Below are positions 13,016-25,683 of a stretch of DNA of 64,000 nt, in pieces (the first letter of the stretch is position 1; every line of letters starts with the position of its first letter). Both the position numbers and the translations under genes were made by a program. The stretch is from Sipunculus nudus (taxonomy: Eukaryota > Annelida > Sipuncula > Golfingiida > Sipunculidae), in assembly GCA_026874595.1 (NCBI GenBank), contig CM049307.1, positions 77,416,643 through 77,480,642 on the forward strand, read 5' to 3'. The notes under the pieces are model-generated. The model was not told the DNA's origin and ran no database searches. It saw only the letters and a program-made list of their open reading frames with translations.

Positions 13016-14039
13016 GGGCCTTCAAAGCAGTGATACCTTGGAGTATGTTGGTGTCTATGAAAGTTTCACCATAAATCCAAACACAATTCAGTATGATCCG
13101 CAGACCAAACAACCCTTCCTCGTTACGCATGGAGTCACGGGGAGCGCTTTTGATGTTTCGCCGTCCACCTTTGCTAGTGTCCATGGCACTAAGATAGAGG
13201 ACGCTTTACAGATCGTAACAACAACCTTCAGGTGTGCTTCACTTCCCCTAAACCTGCTCGCTATATTGGTAATATGTCTAACAAGCATGATCTCAAAAGC
13301 CGTATCAATATACTATATTGCTTTGTCTGTGTGTCTGATTTTACGCAGTGCTAACCACCTGGTTTTAATTCAGTATGGCTATGTTTTTACCCAACCAGGG
13401 CATATTTGCCCATGGTTTATGCTTACATCTGCATTTTCCCATGACTGCGTCAACTTTCTTATCACGGCTATAGCATGTATGCAACTTGGAGCAATGGCTG
13501 TGCCATTTTCGGCAGCTAGACTCTGGACACGTAAGAGGACTGCAATATCTACCGCTGTTATCATTACTTTCAATCTAATTGTCGGTGCCATCCCTCCTAC
13601 ACTACATGATTACAGGAGTGAGAAGTGTACACGGTTTGCTGTGCGTGTAGGTATGATAATCATTGCCGCTATTTATTTTATAGGTACGGTAACTTTGATA
13701 GGTTGTAACACTGCGATTCTGATCTTTCTTGTTAAAGCTAAAAAGGCAAGGCCGGGGTCTTCATGTAATACAGATTGGCAAAGCGTCATTGCCCGATTTA
13801 AAGTTACAGCATTCGTTACTACTACTATGTTTATTGTTTGCCATATTCCTTTAGTGGTGGGTCGATTTATAAGTATAGTTTTTCAAGAATTTATTCAGTC
13901 ACGACTCACACTTATGCTGTCAGAAATGTTCTTGTCATTTTATGACGTAATCCCGTTTTTCACAATCATATTAACAAACAGCAAAACCAGGATGGAATTC
14001 TATCAAAGACTAAAATGTAACGGTCATTCTTCAAATTGA
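13016..14039 (+). CDS. Divergent rhodopsin-like (class A) G-protein-coupled receptor, main exon
   Basis: Seven hydrophobic segments follow an N-terminal tail of about 55 residues. Numbering from the codon at 13038, they lie at about 57-84, 89-112, 125-152, 169-187, 203-231, 255-280 and 292-313. Cys124 and Cys197 sit where the conserved TM3-ECL2 disulfide is expected, and LNLLAILV in TM1 resembles the class A pattern. The usual activation motifs are replaced: Met-Gln-Leu (148-150) for D/E-R-Y, CHIP (268-271) for CWxP, IPFFT (305-309) for NPxxY, and no Asp in TM2. No ATG begins the frame. The open frame runs back to a TAA at 12990 through a good acceptor at 13014-13015, so an upstream exon joined by a phase-2 intron is likely. 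A peptide-type receptor is plausible; the ligand is unknown. Confidence 0.8.
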
Positions 14040-14148
14040 GTTTCTTTTATTTAAATGTGATTATTCACTTTCATGTATTAACGTTTGCACCGTTTAAAGT
14101 TTCATACATTAATATTAGTCAGTGGTGGTTATCAAATGTATAAAACGT

Positions 14149-14154
14149 AATAAA
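14149..14154 (+). promoter_or_regulatory. Candidate polyadenylation signal
   Basis: AATAAA 110 bases after the receptor stop codon, in AT-rich sequence. The hexamer is frequent by chance in such DNA, so position is the only support. Confidence 0.35.
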
Positions 14155-15544
14155 ATATTATGTGTATACGTTAGCTTAGGTTATCGTATTGATTACTTAC
14201 ATGTTACATATCATTTTATGCATGTCCATACACTTCACCCACCGTATTTTATTGTGATATATTACTAGCCGTACACCATATAAACATTTAGCTAAAGCCG
14301 GAGGCACTCTGTCAATTCATAAATGTTAATTAAATGTTTACTTGATGAAAGGTTTAAAAGGTTAATGTGAGTCACTGTATAAATTAACAAAAAAGATATT
14401 TCTACAGTTCATGTTATAATGAATAACTGGTGTGTTTATGGTATATTTCATTTTACATATGCCATATCGGTCTTGATGTTGTATATTAGTAATGGCGGAT
14501 ACGCTACAAATATTACGAATGCTTCATACCTGAGAGAATAAAATCTCAATAATAATATATTAATGAGCATAAGCTAGGAGTAATTTAAAATAACATTTAA
14601 ATACCCCATGGGGGGGCAATGTAATGGAATTATCCTGCATTAAATATGTCAAAATAATTGAAAACATTTATTTATTTAATGTAATTATCCTCTGATACAC
14701 ATCAGTATTATATGTATGTTTGTTTGATTGTTTTGTTATGTTCGATTTAGATGTGATTGTATAAAGCAGCACACAAATGTGTAATATTATAATGAAACAT
14801 GTGATAATAAAAAATTGGAGACATTTATAAAAATTTAATTTTAGTGTGTTTTGCGAAAGAAGGCTTAATAGGAGTGCATGTGTGTTTTGAATTTATAACT
14901 GAAAAAAAAATTGTTTATATATAAATAGGTATGGTAAAAAATATTCCGATTTTTTTGCAGACTTTTTCGGTCCGTACTTAACACTTTCATGTCTGTGTTA
15001 TGACAGAAGAATTTCTCCAATGCAAGATATAATCGTGATGGTGTAACGGTCATCGTTCTGGTCGGATCCTGTTGGTACTATATTCTCGCCGCTTAACTCT
15101 ATAGCAATAAAATAATTACTATTCCACCCACGACTGAGGAAGCACTTTCATGAAATTAAGAAAATTAGAAGAAGATACTCTTCGGGGAGGGGGGGGGGGG
15201 TTAACATTTTTTACCGTTCTCCCTAATTTTGGTTGTTATTCTGAACCTTTAAGAGTATTAGTTCTTGTTGTAAATTTAAAACCCCCAAGTATATAATTTT
15301 AGATCCGCTCCTGTCTTTTTACGTCTATTAAAGAAGTAACAAGAAAATTGAATGAGAAAACTGGCCCACATGTGACGGCCACTAGAACCGATAAATGCCT
15401 GCCACACCTTTTTTTTAGAAAGTGTAACAATATACTATTAAAGAAGGAAAGTTGTTCAACTTTGGTATTTTCAAATGAAGATAAGTCGAAGAAATTATCC
15501 CGTATTGGGGCGAAATCAATATAACATCTTGAAATAGACGTTCA
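14155..15544. other. Non-coding stretch
   Basis: AT-rich, with a poly-G run near 15190-15200. No feature supported. Confidence 0.45.
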
Positions 15545-16022
15545 TATGAGTCCGGACTCGAGTCCACTTTTTTAGGGAATCGGACTTGGATTCGAGCGTC
15601 CAGGACTCGGACTTGTACTCGGAGGTAAGGACTCGAGAAATAAGGCCGATTCCATCTTGAGGCAAGCAGAAGGAAAGCTCTGTCATATACCATACAGGCA
15701 TTAATATACATATGCGAACTGCTAAGAGAATATGACAAAAAGGATTGTATATACCAAGCTTTAGGCCTGCACCGGGAGCTGAATTTAATTAAGCCTTCAA
15801 CTTTAAGGCATACCTTACTAATATTAAAATGACTATGGTAAAATAAAATTTATATTTTACATTTATTTTTAATCAGATATTTTAATTGGACTCAGACTTG
15901 AACTCTGGTTACAAATGACTCGGACTCGAATGAGGTGGACTTGTAATTGAGCCTCAAAGACATGGACTCGAGTTGCATGGGCTCGGACTTGCACTCGGAC
16001 TCGAATTGTGTGGACTCGACTA
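15545..16022. repeat. Two clusters of degenerate GACTCG hexamer repeats
   Basis: GACTCG, GGACTTG and related hexamers recur at 15545-15640 and 15887-16022, separated by about 245 bases of ordinary AT-rich sequence. Ser-Glu-rich minus-strand frames across them come from the repeat and are not taken as genes. The two clusters may be the ends of one element, but no clean inverted repeat was seen. Confidence 0.6.
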
Positions 16023-18284
16023 CATTTCTGATTAAGATTGGGGATACGATAACGATATTAGTCAACATGTACACAGAAATTATACCATAAGGATGGAAGC
16101 ACTGACTGTAGAAACTAGTTATAGAATATAGATCATAATTGTTTGATGACCCAGGAGTACATCCTGGAATAAAACAAAAAATGCCAATTATTTAAGAAAC
16201 GCCTTGAAACCAGTACCACGGTGAGTTTATATCCGCATTTTAATCCGAATCTTGACGCCAAAGTCATGAATATGTGAACAAAACACTGATGTCTTTAACC
16301 ATATCTTCGAGTTAATCACCTGAGATTTACCTTAACGTTTGAAAAATGTTAAATACTGTTTGCAATACTTACGCTCAAACAAGAATCGCTTTCGTACATC
16401 TTTCGGTGATATCAAAATTTCAAATTATCACGTTCATTGTTATAAGAATGTATTCCCATTCATCAATAGTTTGTATATATTTGCCCTATCCGAAGCAATG
16501 TTTAAATGCTGGGCTAGCTTATTAGAGCAGTTTTCGGGCATAAGAAAACCTATCATTATTTCATAAGCTAGTCATCAGTCAACTCCCGGTGTCACGTTTG
16601 GCGTCACTTACGAAGACGGGTTTAACATAAATTATCGATGAAAGCTTTAGTAAATAAACGCATGTGAATATTATACGTAACGGGGCTCATAGGCGTAGCT
16701 TTAGTCGATAGATAACAATTTTTTATTACTTCTAGAAGGTCATGAAGTATGAAGGATTATTTGAGAAAGAAGGGTTACAAATTTGACATATATTAATCAT
16801 TAACAATGAATAAGCGGGTGCCCAATAGTAATCAACCTGTTGGTCAGTCCGTCCACAAATTTCGTTTCCGGATACTTATTCAAGTTGGGAATGACATATG
16901 GATTTTTAACTTATAACTAATATATTGATTTTTGGGCAATTGGGTCAAAGTCAAGGTTACAGGCCTATTTCTTTATTAAGATGTTTGAGGTATATTAAAC
17001 CAAACTTTTCATCCCACACGTTCCATCTTCCAAATCTATAATTCACTAATTAATAGGGGAAGACCATTATTGCTTTTGGGGTCACAGGACCAAAGGTCAA
17101 GGTCACAGGGGACAACTGTCTACAAATTTGTTTCTTGACGATAACTCCAGTTAGGTTTGATATATTGGTTTCAAACTTATATATGGCTAAAAGGGTATAT
17201 AGCGATCAGGATGTCAATCTGCTGCATTTATAATTGAAGACCTCACATCTGTACCATTTTAACTGAAGACCTTGGAACGGCATTACAGAAATATCTTAAT
17301 AAATCAAGCCGGATATGGATCCTAAACGTTGTCATGTGGATGCGATCTGAGCCGGACAGCTAAAATATTTTGCAGGAATTTATCAAAAATTAAGAGGACC
17401 AAGAGACCATGGCTCCCGTAAGGAACCTCTTTACAATTTGCTCTGTGTTTTAATGGAAAATGTACTCCAGGGTATCCTTTGTTCGATCACGGATCAGCTC
17501 TAGAACTAATGCGCTCAAATAAATGGACTCGATAGAGATATGTCATAATGCTGATTCAGACTGCCTTCAAAATATAAAGGCTTGTTCCTTGTGTTTCATC
17601 CTGACCCTTTGCAAAATATATAGGATTGGTCCCTGTGTCTCCTCTTGACCTCTCCAAAATTTGAATAAAGACGCTGACAGACAGAGCAAATTAGTAACCA
17701 ATTAGGGAAGCAAAACATAAAATCTCACTTGGCACAAGTGTGATAATATACATGACTTTCCCTGCGAGACTGTGAACCTTCACAGGAACTTCTGCGATTC
17801 CACAGTTAAAGTTAACTTATAGTAAACCAATATTAAAATTTGGCAACACCTCGCGAAAGGTCGTAGGTATTTTAAATTACGCACTGGCAGTATGTAAAAC
17901 ATTTCGTCCTGTTTATAACCATAGATAATGATTTTCACACGCCACTTACTTTCATGTGCCTGCTTTGTCCGTTCGTATCAACAATTTTCATAATACATTG
18001 TACAAAGGAAATAAGGTTCTTACGTCATGTGAAAACATTATTATATGGGAGTGGCCGTGTAAGGTAATCTCATCTGCATTTAATTGCCTACGTTGAGCGC
18101 ATGCTCATATAGATATTATGGGGGGGGGGGATGGTTGCAATTATGGATACGATAAAACCAGTAATTATTTCTCTAGGTGCTAATACCCCACACTCTATGC
18201 ATTAGTTGAGATAGTTATAATATATAGTTTTGTCTAATAAGCATCATAAAGCTCACAACTTTTAATGATATAAGATGAAAGTTA
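16023..18284. other. Non-coding stretch with eroded dispersed repeat
   Basis: Between about 16830 and 17400, phrases such as TCAAGGTCACAGG, GACGATAACTCCAGTT and TTGATATATTGGTTTC recall dispersed repeats elsewhere in the window, but no boundary can be set. A poly-G run lies at about 18120-18130. No gene seen. Confidence 0.4.
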
Positions 18285-18800
18285 TTTAGATTCAGTTCAG
18301 AGCGATGTTTTTCTACTAGGGTTAGATGATTTGACCAATTTTCGGACGTGTTGAATCTAAAAATATTAAATTAGCTAGATCTAAAGCCATAACTCACCTT
18401 GCGATTTTCTGGTCGACTTCATCAACAAAGATTACAATTTTGAAGTTTCAGTATATGAATGTTAATGAATAGCTAGTCTATTTTTTGGCAAGGCATTTGT
18501 TTGTTCTGTAAATTTTTTAAAGTAAAGTGTTTTCTTACGACTACGAGGTTTAGATTCAGTTGCCAGCGATGTTTTAATACTAGGGCCGTCTGCTTTGACT
18601 AATTTTGGGGCGTGTGGAACCTAATTTTATTAAATTAACTAGTTCTACAGCTATGACTCAACTCGCGAAGAGCAAAGATGACGATTTATATTAATATCAA
18701 TGACACTGAACTGCTAGTCTATAATTGACCTTTTTCCGCATGGCATTTTGTTAGATCTATTAAATTATTAGGGACACTTGTGTTCTTAGGACTGCTAAAA
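18285..18800 (+). repeat. Two-unit tandem duplication, period 264 bp
   Basis: Both units begin TTTAGATTCAGTT, at 18285 and 18549. They share AGCGATGTTTT, CTAGGG, TTGAC.AATTTT, TTAAATTA.CTAG, GCTAGTCTAT and GGCA..GCATTT in the same order. The copies have diverged clearly, so the duplication is old. No coding frame spans a unit. Confidence 0.7.
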
Positions 18801-19555
18801 GCCTGTTAAATCTTACACGTATTATGAGATGGAATAAGAGTTAAATTGTAACGTGAAGCGAAAAATAAACGAGTACATTTCTGATTTAGTACGAAGCGGG
18901 AACTTGTTTGACGTGCTTCCGCCTAGCAGACGAGCTTCTTCCAGAAAAGTGTAAAAAAGAGGCGTTCAGCGGATAAACCAGAATGCTCTGCGAGTGCACA
19001 TCGCTCGAAGAGTACGACTGCTGTTAACTGATTGTTGGAGGCAAAATTTGACCCCTACTTATAACCGGGGCTTCTAAATGCAAAATTGGTATAAATGTAG
19101 GGAAGAGGACAATATGGTATGTTTAAGTGTGTACTTTCAAATTAATAGTATATACATGGGTATTTTTCTTGTGGTAAGGACTTTACGGAATAAGGTGTAT
19201 TTTGCAAAAAAAAAGAGCATGTGAAATGTAAACAAAAGAAGTCTCTTTGAAATGTTACAAATTTTGATTTTTAAGTTTTCCAGTTGAGACAAGTAGTCCC
19301 GACCGTCCCACACTGCCTATTAATTGGAATGTCCTTTTTGAGTATTACTGGGCTTCCTCTCGATCCATCCTTATAAGGGTATATCTACCACAAGTAATGT
19401 GTGGAATCATAAATATGTAAAGAAATGATATAACGTACCAAATCTTTTGGTTTCATCGATTGCAAACAGATGTTAGTGTGGTGTAAAAGGTCTTTTCAGT
19501 ATACGTTTCATGACATTTTTTATTGCTTTAATATCATTCATTGAAGATTATTTAC
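18801..19555. other. Non-coding stretch
   Basis: No exon, RNA gene or repeated unit was recognised. Confidence 0.45.
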
Positions 19556-20337
19556 TTTGTTCATTCAGTTAATCAAAAACATATTTGTTAACAATAGTTT
19601 GCTACTTTGTGCATTTTCATGCATTTGTCTTTTAACATATGTTGTTTTGTTTGACATCCACAGTACTCAAACAAGAATGGATGGATGGATGGATGGATGG
19701 ATGGTTGGATGGATGGGTGGGTGGTTGGCTCGGTGGATGGATGGATGGATGGATGGTTGAGAGGTGGATAGTCTGCAAATTTATATTTTCATACTTACGG
19801 AGAGACAGAGAGAGAGAGAGAATATCATTAGAAATGGAAAATGTGTCTGAAAAAAAATCAGTTTCTGCTTTCTGCATTTACATTTGTCGGTCAGGAGGCA
19901 GGTACAGGGGCATCGATACAACTGGGGTGTAACCCCCCCCCCCACACACACACACACTTTTTTACAAGGGGGCTCATCCAAATGATACCAAGAGTTAAAT
20001 ATTTTTTTTTAAATATTATTTTGGAAGTGAAATTTGTCCAAAATTAGAATAACAGACTCTCGTTCTATTTCTGAGTTATTTTTGAAATATTATTATGTAT
20101 CTAAAATAGGTTTACTGGCAACATGATACCCTATTATTTAAAACCTTAGACGTAATTAGTGTATATATGAAATGGGTCACACAGGAAAAAGGTATGTATG
20201 TGGGTGTGTGTGTGTTTATTAAAAATGGATTCTTAACGCCTCCCACGCCTGTGAGTCACTCCACACCCTTGAAGGGAAATTAACGTCACTCAGCGGGTAA
20301 GCAGAGAGTATATTTTTATATAGCGACAGTCACATGG
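19556..20337 (+). repeat. Dispersed repeat with built-in microsatellites, copy 2
   Basis: Counterpart of 3150-4025, same orientation. It carries a (GGAT)n array at 19676-19760, a shorter GA array at 19800-19821, and a poly-C plus (CA)n stretch at 19931-19958 where copy 1 has poly-G. The differing array lengths show that the simple repeats mutate independently inside a conserved frame of unique sequence. Confidence 0.75.
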
Positions 20338-20719
20338 TATTGTTGTTACATGTATTTGTTTATTATGCGCAGGATTTTGCATAGCTAAACATGTGCTTGA
20401 CATTCTGATTCGTGTTAGGCGCAAGCCATGCGTGTTGCTATGGGAACCGCACTTGTTGAACTCTGGCTTGCTTGCAGAATGCAAACACACAGCGCGTTTG
20501 TTGCTCCCAAAGCTTCGAATCGGTTCTTTGGAATTTTAGTGCCTAGAATTTCTGGACTTTGTGGAAAAAGCTATAGATAGAGGCTGTGTTTAGAGCCGAG
20601 GGGAATATACGAGCGAACACGAAGGGGTGCGACTTTCTCGTCAGTCTTGGGACCTACTCCGATAATTGTATAGTTACATATATTCTACGGACTTTTTACA
20701 GACTTTATACAGATTTTAT
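20338..20719. other. Non-coding stretch
   Basis: Short interval between two repeats. No gene seen. Confidence 0.45.
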
Positions 20720-21577
20720 TGTTACGGAACCTAATATCAACAGATCACGTAGTCGTGACGAACATAAATTTTGTAATGGAGATAACAAAAATCAGATTCC
20801 GTAACACTAGGAAGCGTGAAATGTCCAGCGGAATGAAGTCAATGGCTTTTTGTTAACGAATAATTATAATTTATCCTTAAAACAATCCTGACATTACAAT
20901 ACACTAAATCAATACATTTACACAGTATAACAACAGTACAACAGTAAACCAATACAAGTAAATAAATAAAGTGTACAGTACCTTGTTACCACAACTGTCA
21001 CAACGAAACCAAGTCCTTTAAAGCATATAATCAAGATAAACAGTTCACATAAATCTTCTCAGAGAATAACAGTCCAGTTCAATCACAAAATCAATTTGTT
21101 GTAATACAAAAGTGAAGTTCGGGTAGTAATTCCAAAGGCCAACTGAAGACTAATTAAAATCCGTTACAAATTCGAAGAAGATCTGTAACTGCCGCATTTA
21201 TCGGAAAAGGTTCACACTCTTCTGTGTCCGCTGGAATATTTCTCTCCTCTCCTCCGGTTCTAAATCACAGCCCCTTAATTATAACTTTTCACCTGAAACG
21301 GAGAACTTTCCATTTCTCGAACAATCCAAAGAACCCAGTAATACACACGTTACAGGAAACATCTAGAAAAACGAACGCGGTGTTTCTACATATCAGGATT
21401 AACACGTGAGCCGGCCCGGCTCGGCCAGGCGAGTTATTCCCACACTAGCATGACCGCTGAGTTTACACGTCAGACCCCATGCGTGGACCGGGCTATGCTG
21501 CCATAGCAACGGACATAACTAGCGCTGCACATACACATGTAGGATTGCTGCATACAATAAAAGAGACATCTGAAACA
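20720..21577 (-). mobile_element. Gypsy-type LTR (3' LTR of a minus-strand element)
   Basis: An 858-bp block opening TGTTACGGAACC and closing TCTGAAACA, the inverted TG...CA ends of an LTR. Immediately to the right, CTCCCCCTCCTGTAAG reads on the minus strand as a purine-rich tract, the usual site just upstream of a 3' LTR. Reverse-transcriptase-associated sequence follows further right. Related LTR copies occur at 35377-36138 and, as a fragment, at 46442-46600, with the same landmarks GGAGATAA, CGTAACACTAGG.AGCGTGAAAT and AAAACAATCCT.ACAT.ACAATACAC. Confidence 0.8.
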
Positions 21578-22020
21578 CTCCCCCTCCTGTAAGAAAAAAT
21601 AAAGTTTTCTCAAAAAACCTTCTTTTTGCGATCACCATCACTAAATTTTTACATCATCTCAAAAATCATCTTATTTACAACAATACATAGAAATCTCGTT
21701 TACAAAATTTCATAAACATCTTGATAAGCAATCAGCAAGTTCATTGTCTTTCCTTTTAACTGATTTCAAGATTGTAATCCTGTAAAAAACAAACTCGGTC
21801 TCAGCAATCTTTGATTTTTACACTTCAACTTGTTTATGAATGTGAGGGGATCGTGATCACTAAGACAATGGTAGGCTTGACTGATGATGTAACATAAACT
21901 TCAAAATGATGAAAAGCCAAAATCAAAGCCAAACATTCCTTTTCAATAGTGGAGTAGTTTTTCTGGTTTGCATTAAACTTTCTTGAAAAAGAACAAATTG
22001 GATAATCTATGTCATCATTG
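21578..22020 (-). pseudogene. Ty3/Gypsy retrotransposon polyprotein remnant (RNase H part)
   Basis: On the minus strand, around 22010 down to 21860, the frame reads SFSRKFNANQKNYSTIEKEC followed by LALILAFHHFEVYV. This is the characteristic S-R-K-(L/F)...N-Y-S-T-x-E-K-E-C-L-A block at the start of Ty3/Gypsy RNase H. Downstream it is interrupted by stops. No upstream reverse-transcriptase core is found at higher coordinates, so the element is truncated to RNase H, purine tract and 3' LTR. It is non-functional as it stands. Confidence 0.75.
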
Positions 22021-24557
22021 TTGCGGAATCTTATTTTATGAAAGATAAATCAGTCATTAAGCAGTTTTAAAGTATTTCAATACACCTACCGAGTTTGTTG
22101 GAATCTTTTATGCTAATAGGAAGTGCATTGAAATTTCCATACAATTACACAAGGTGTATATCATTTTCACACAGTTCTGGTCTAAATGCTGTTAATCTAA
22201 AACTGACCCCTTCAATCAAGCCTTCTGATGCCACGTATTTAACTTGTCACAGAAAACACGGTCAATTTAGTTGAGATTATGCAAAAAAAACATAAAGCCT
22301 AACATTGTTTTAATACTTCTTGGAATGTATTCTTAATACAAAACCATTGCAAGTCAAACTGCTTAACCTGAAAACGAAAACGGTAAAATAATAGATAATG
22401 GATAAATATAAAGATCAATGTATAGTAAACATGACTGTAAATTACCTAATTTTTGTATCAGGAATATACCGCTGACTAAAAATAAAATTAGATGTGAATA
22501 GTACAGCTAAACTTGCAAGTTAAAAGACTAAGAATTATGCCCCCTGTTGTATAAAGGGTTTTCAAGGGGTTTTCCTGGTTTGGGAAATACTAACTCAAAC
22601 CTTTGACACAACATTGCATTTCCAAAGCCATAGCAATAAGAAAGAGCGAAGTGAATTTATATTATTGGACTGTTACTAATTTGTGACAATTTATGCAGTA
22701 TTTATTTACTTATTCATTTTTAAGTAAAGCTACATCAGTCTTGAAATGTATCACATCCGTGTCGAAATAACGTCACAATACATGTATTATAAAACCCAAA
22801 TGTGTTTAATCAAACATTCTAAATACAGAGGATCGTAAAACTATTATCCATCTGTTCAAAGCAGAGCACAGTGACATTTATTTGATGATACCTATACAAA
22901 TATTAGGATGTTTAAGAATATTTTGTTACAACAACTTGGTTCATCATTTTATTGTAACCACAAATGGCAGATTGACGTGGCTTGCTACAAATTTACCTTT
23001 TACTAATAATAATTCATTTTATAAATAAATTTGATAATTAATTATATACTTAGGCACCCAAAATAAGGTTTTTGATAATTGGTCAGTATAGGAGGAACCT
23101 AAAGTATCTATGCATGATATAAGATTTTACCTTTCCATTCTGCATTTGGATATACAAATGCCACCATCACTATCCGTGTGGCATATATGGTTTCGTGCGC
23201 ATGCGCATATAGCTCCCGTAACTGTATCATATTTTTTTGGTACGCTTTTATTCCTTCATGTCAGAAAAATTTCAAAATATACATAATAAAACTTAGTATC
23301 CCTTTTTTTCTGTAAAAGCTTTGTCAATTTCAAAATAAGTAAAAGTAGCAACTTGTCTTGAAAACCAATCAAAGTTTTATTTACGTTCTTTACGGTTTTA
23401 AGTGTAGTATTACCGTAATAACCGTTTTAAAAATTAACTTCGACTGCCGCATACTTTTTTGGGCTTTCATAGTCGAATAACATGGTGGCAACTGCTTCAT
23501 TCATGGTCCATGGGCCACCTCTTACCATTTAACAAAAACATTATTATCATACCGAAAAAAAGTTTAACTTTCATATATTCTTTGTTTTTTATGAATATTT
23601 ACAGACGCCATTTTGTATTGTGGCGCCACAAAAATCCCAAAGGGTAATAAGGTGGCATCACGTTGATTCATCATTACCCAAAATTGACAAAAAGTTCAAA
23701 ATTTCTATGCAACATTAAAAAAAAAACAACTACAATAAACAAAAATCTTGGAATGCTTTATGGTATAATAAAGGATGGGTCGGGATAGTTCAAATTTGCA
23801 ATGAAAAAAGGAGCCGCCAAAATAGTCTGGTGACGAGCAAAAGTGAATGCTCTCCATTCATTAAAAAGAACGAAGTAGTGAGAGATGAAGTGGAAGATTT
23901 CTGGTTTAAGGAAGTATCAAGAGAAATTCCTCTGAGGAAGCATGTTAATAAAAGCCTGCCGTACATTTGTTAGTGTATCTATAACCATTTTTCTTTATAA
24001 CCATGCTTACCGAAAATGGCATATTAAGTATCAAAATGTGTAAATGTGTTAATTGGGTATGTTAAAATCATTGACTTAAGATCAGTTGCGTCGTTTTATT
24101 TTCAAAGGTAGCGGATGATTCAGAGGCGAAGGTTAATAAACCCACAATTATTGACATATATCACACACACACACACACATATATATATACAACCCGCCCC
24201 TCGACTCGGGCCAAAATAAAAGCAAGGAGGAAAATGTTATGTTGTTGTATTCAATCTGAAAATATTACCTTCAGGTCCAAATTTAAGGTTCATGGAAAAT
24301 CTGACTGTTGGGGTTCATATCTGTTGATTGCAGTCAAGAATCTTCATTGAGAGTTCTTTGACCCTTTCATGCGTGGTAATGTGGATGACAACTTTCGGTT
24401 TAAAAATTATGGACCAAACAACGTGACCGTTAGTGCCAAAATGGGATATGACGGCCACGGGCAACGTACAGCCATCGATCTGTAAGCTGTGATAATCGAT
24501 GCTGTGGAATATGATAAATTTGGAGTTTTTAATTAAACCAAAAACCTAGGTATACCC
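22021..24557. other. Non-coding stretch
   Basis: AT-rich, with a (CA)n(TA)n microsatellite at about 24163-24191. No exon or element recognised. Confidence 0.45.
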
Positions 24558-24870
24558 ACCGTCCGTCGTTCCGTCCGTTAATTTTTAGTGTCGCCGCAAT
24601 TTCTTACGAACAGATTATCTCGCCAAAGTCTGATTATGGGCTAAGTCATGCATATGTAATATGGTCAGAGGCCAATAGGCTACTTTGTGTTGTCGCTGCG
24701 ATAACTTTCGAGGAATACGATGGATTTTGTTTAACTGAACAGAAATATTAATTAGTATAATATATTTCGCCTAAGTTCGATTTTCAGCAAATTCACGCAT
24801 ATATAATGAGATCAGAGGTCACCAGATACGCGGCGGGCGTATCAAGCACCATCTGTTCTGCTCTTGATGT
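24558..24870 (+). repeat. Dispersed repeat family 2, copy 1
   Basis: Shares CCGT(C)CGT...GTTAA, GTGTCG, TTATCTC.CCAAAG, TAT.GGTCAGAGG, GTGTTGTCGCTGC, ACGAGGAATACGAT and AGGTC.CCAGATAC with 55320-55660. It begins with a CCGTCCGT pyrimidine-rich head. No coding frame. Confidence 0.65.
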
Positions 24871-25683
24871 ATTAATTACGCAACATTACATTTTTTGTAA
24901 AGGTGGGTCTTAGATGATGTCCTTCCCACTTTGAACATGCATGAGAAACAACAGGTGAATGTATATCTGTTTCTGCTATCCCCATTGTGAATGACCTAAA
25001 CAATTCCTCACTTTTGCCTTGGGCAAAAAAAAAATAACAAATTAAAGATATGGTTCTCAGGCACCGCCCGCGTCAATTTTATCTCCCCGCTTCAAACATT
25101 TAATTTTGATTTTTATCTTTCAAGAAGATAAATAATGCAATTTATTGAGTGCTTTTACCTGTTTAGTAAAAATATGTGTTATTTTCATGCTTACCGCCCG
25201 CCCGCACTGATTTCTGATAAAAAGCGCCTGAGAACCATACAGTTTGCATGACCATTTCTAACAGACTGTTTTCCAAAAACAATACCCAAACATGTAAGAC
25301 CTTGTAAAAAATTTCGTTTATTTTTTAAGTTCAACTTTTATGGGAATTCATAAACGTAACTGCTTTGCCAAGAAACAAGTCCGAATATAAACACGGTCGC
25401 ATTAGCACTACAGATGCTATTGTGTCAGTGCTCCGATTCATGATCGGATATGTACAAAATCTGGGAGATATGCCTGGCTCATATACACCGGGCGCCGTAC
25501 GATTTTTTCACGTGCTCGCAGATATCAACTGTTTACGAACATGCTTAACGCGTGCTGCAATGGGTGCGGACGATGTATAAATGAACATAAATCTTGCAGA
25601 AACGCATATATGGGTGCACGTGCGGGTGCACGCATGCGTGCACGCGTTTTAGTAACAACCCTCCGGATTGCCCTGTGTTTTCA
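24871..25683. other. Non-coding stretch
   Basis: Contains CGCCCGCCCGC-type short GC patches near 25195 and overlapping short open frames from 25365 onward. Nothing identifies a gene. Confidence 0.4.
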
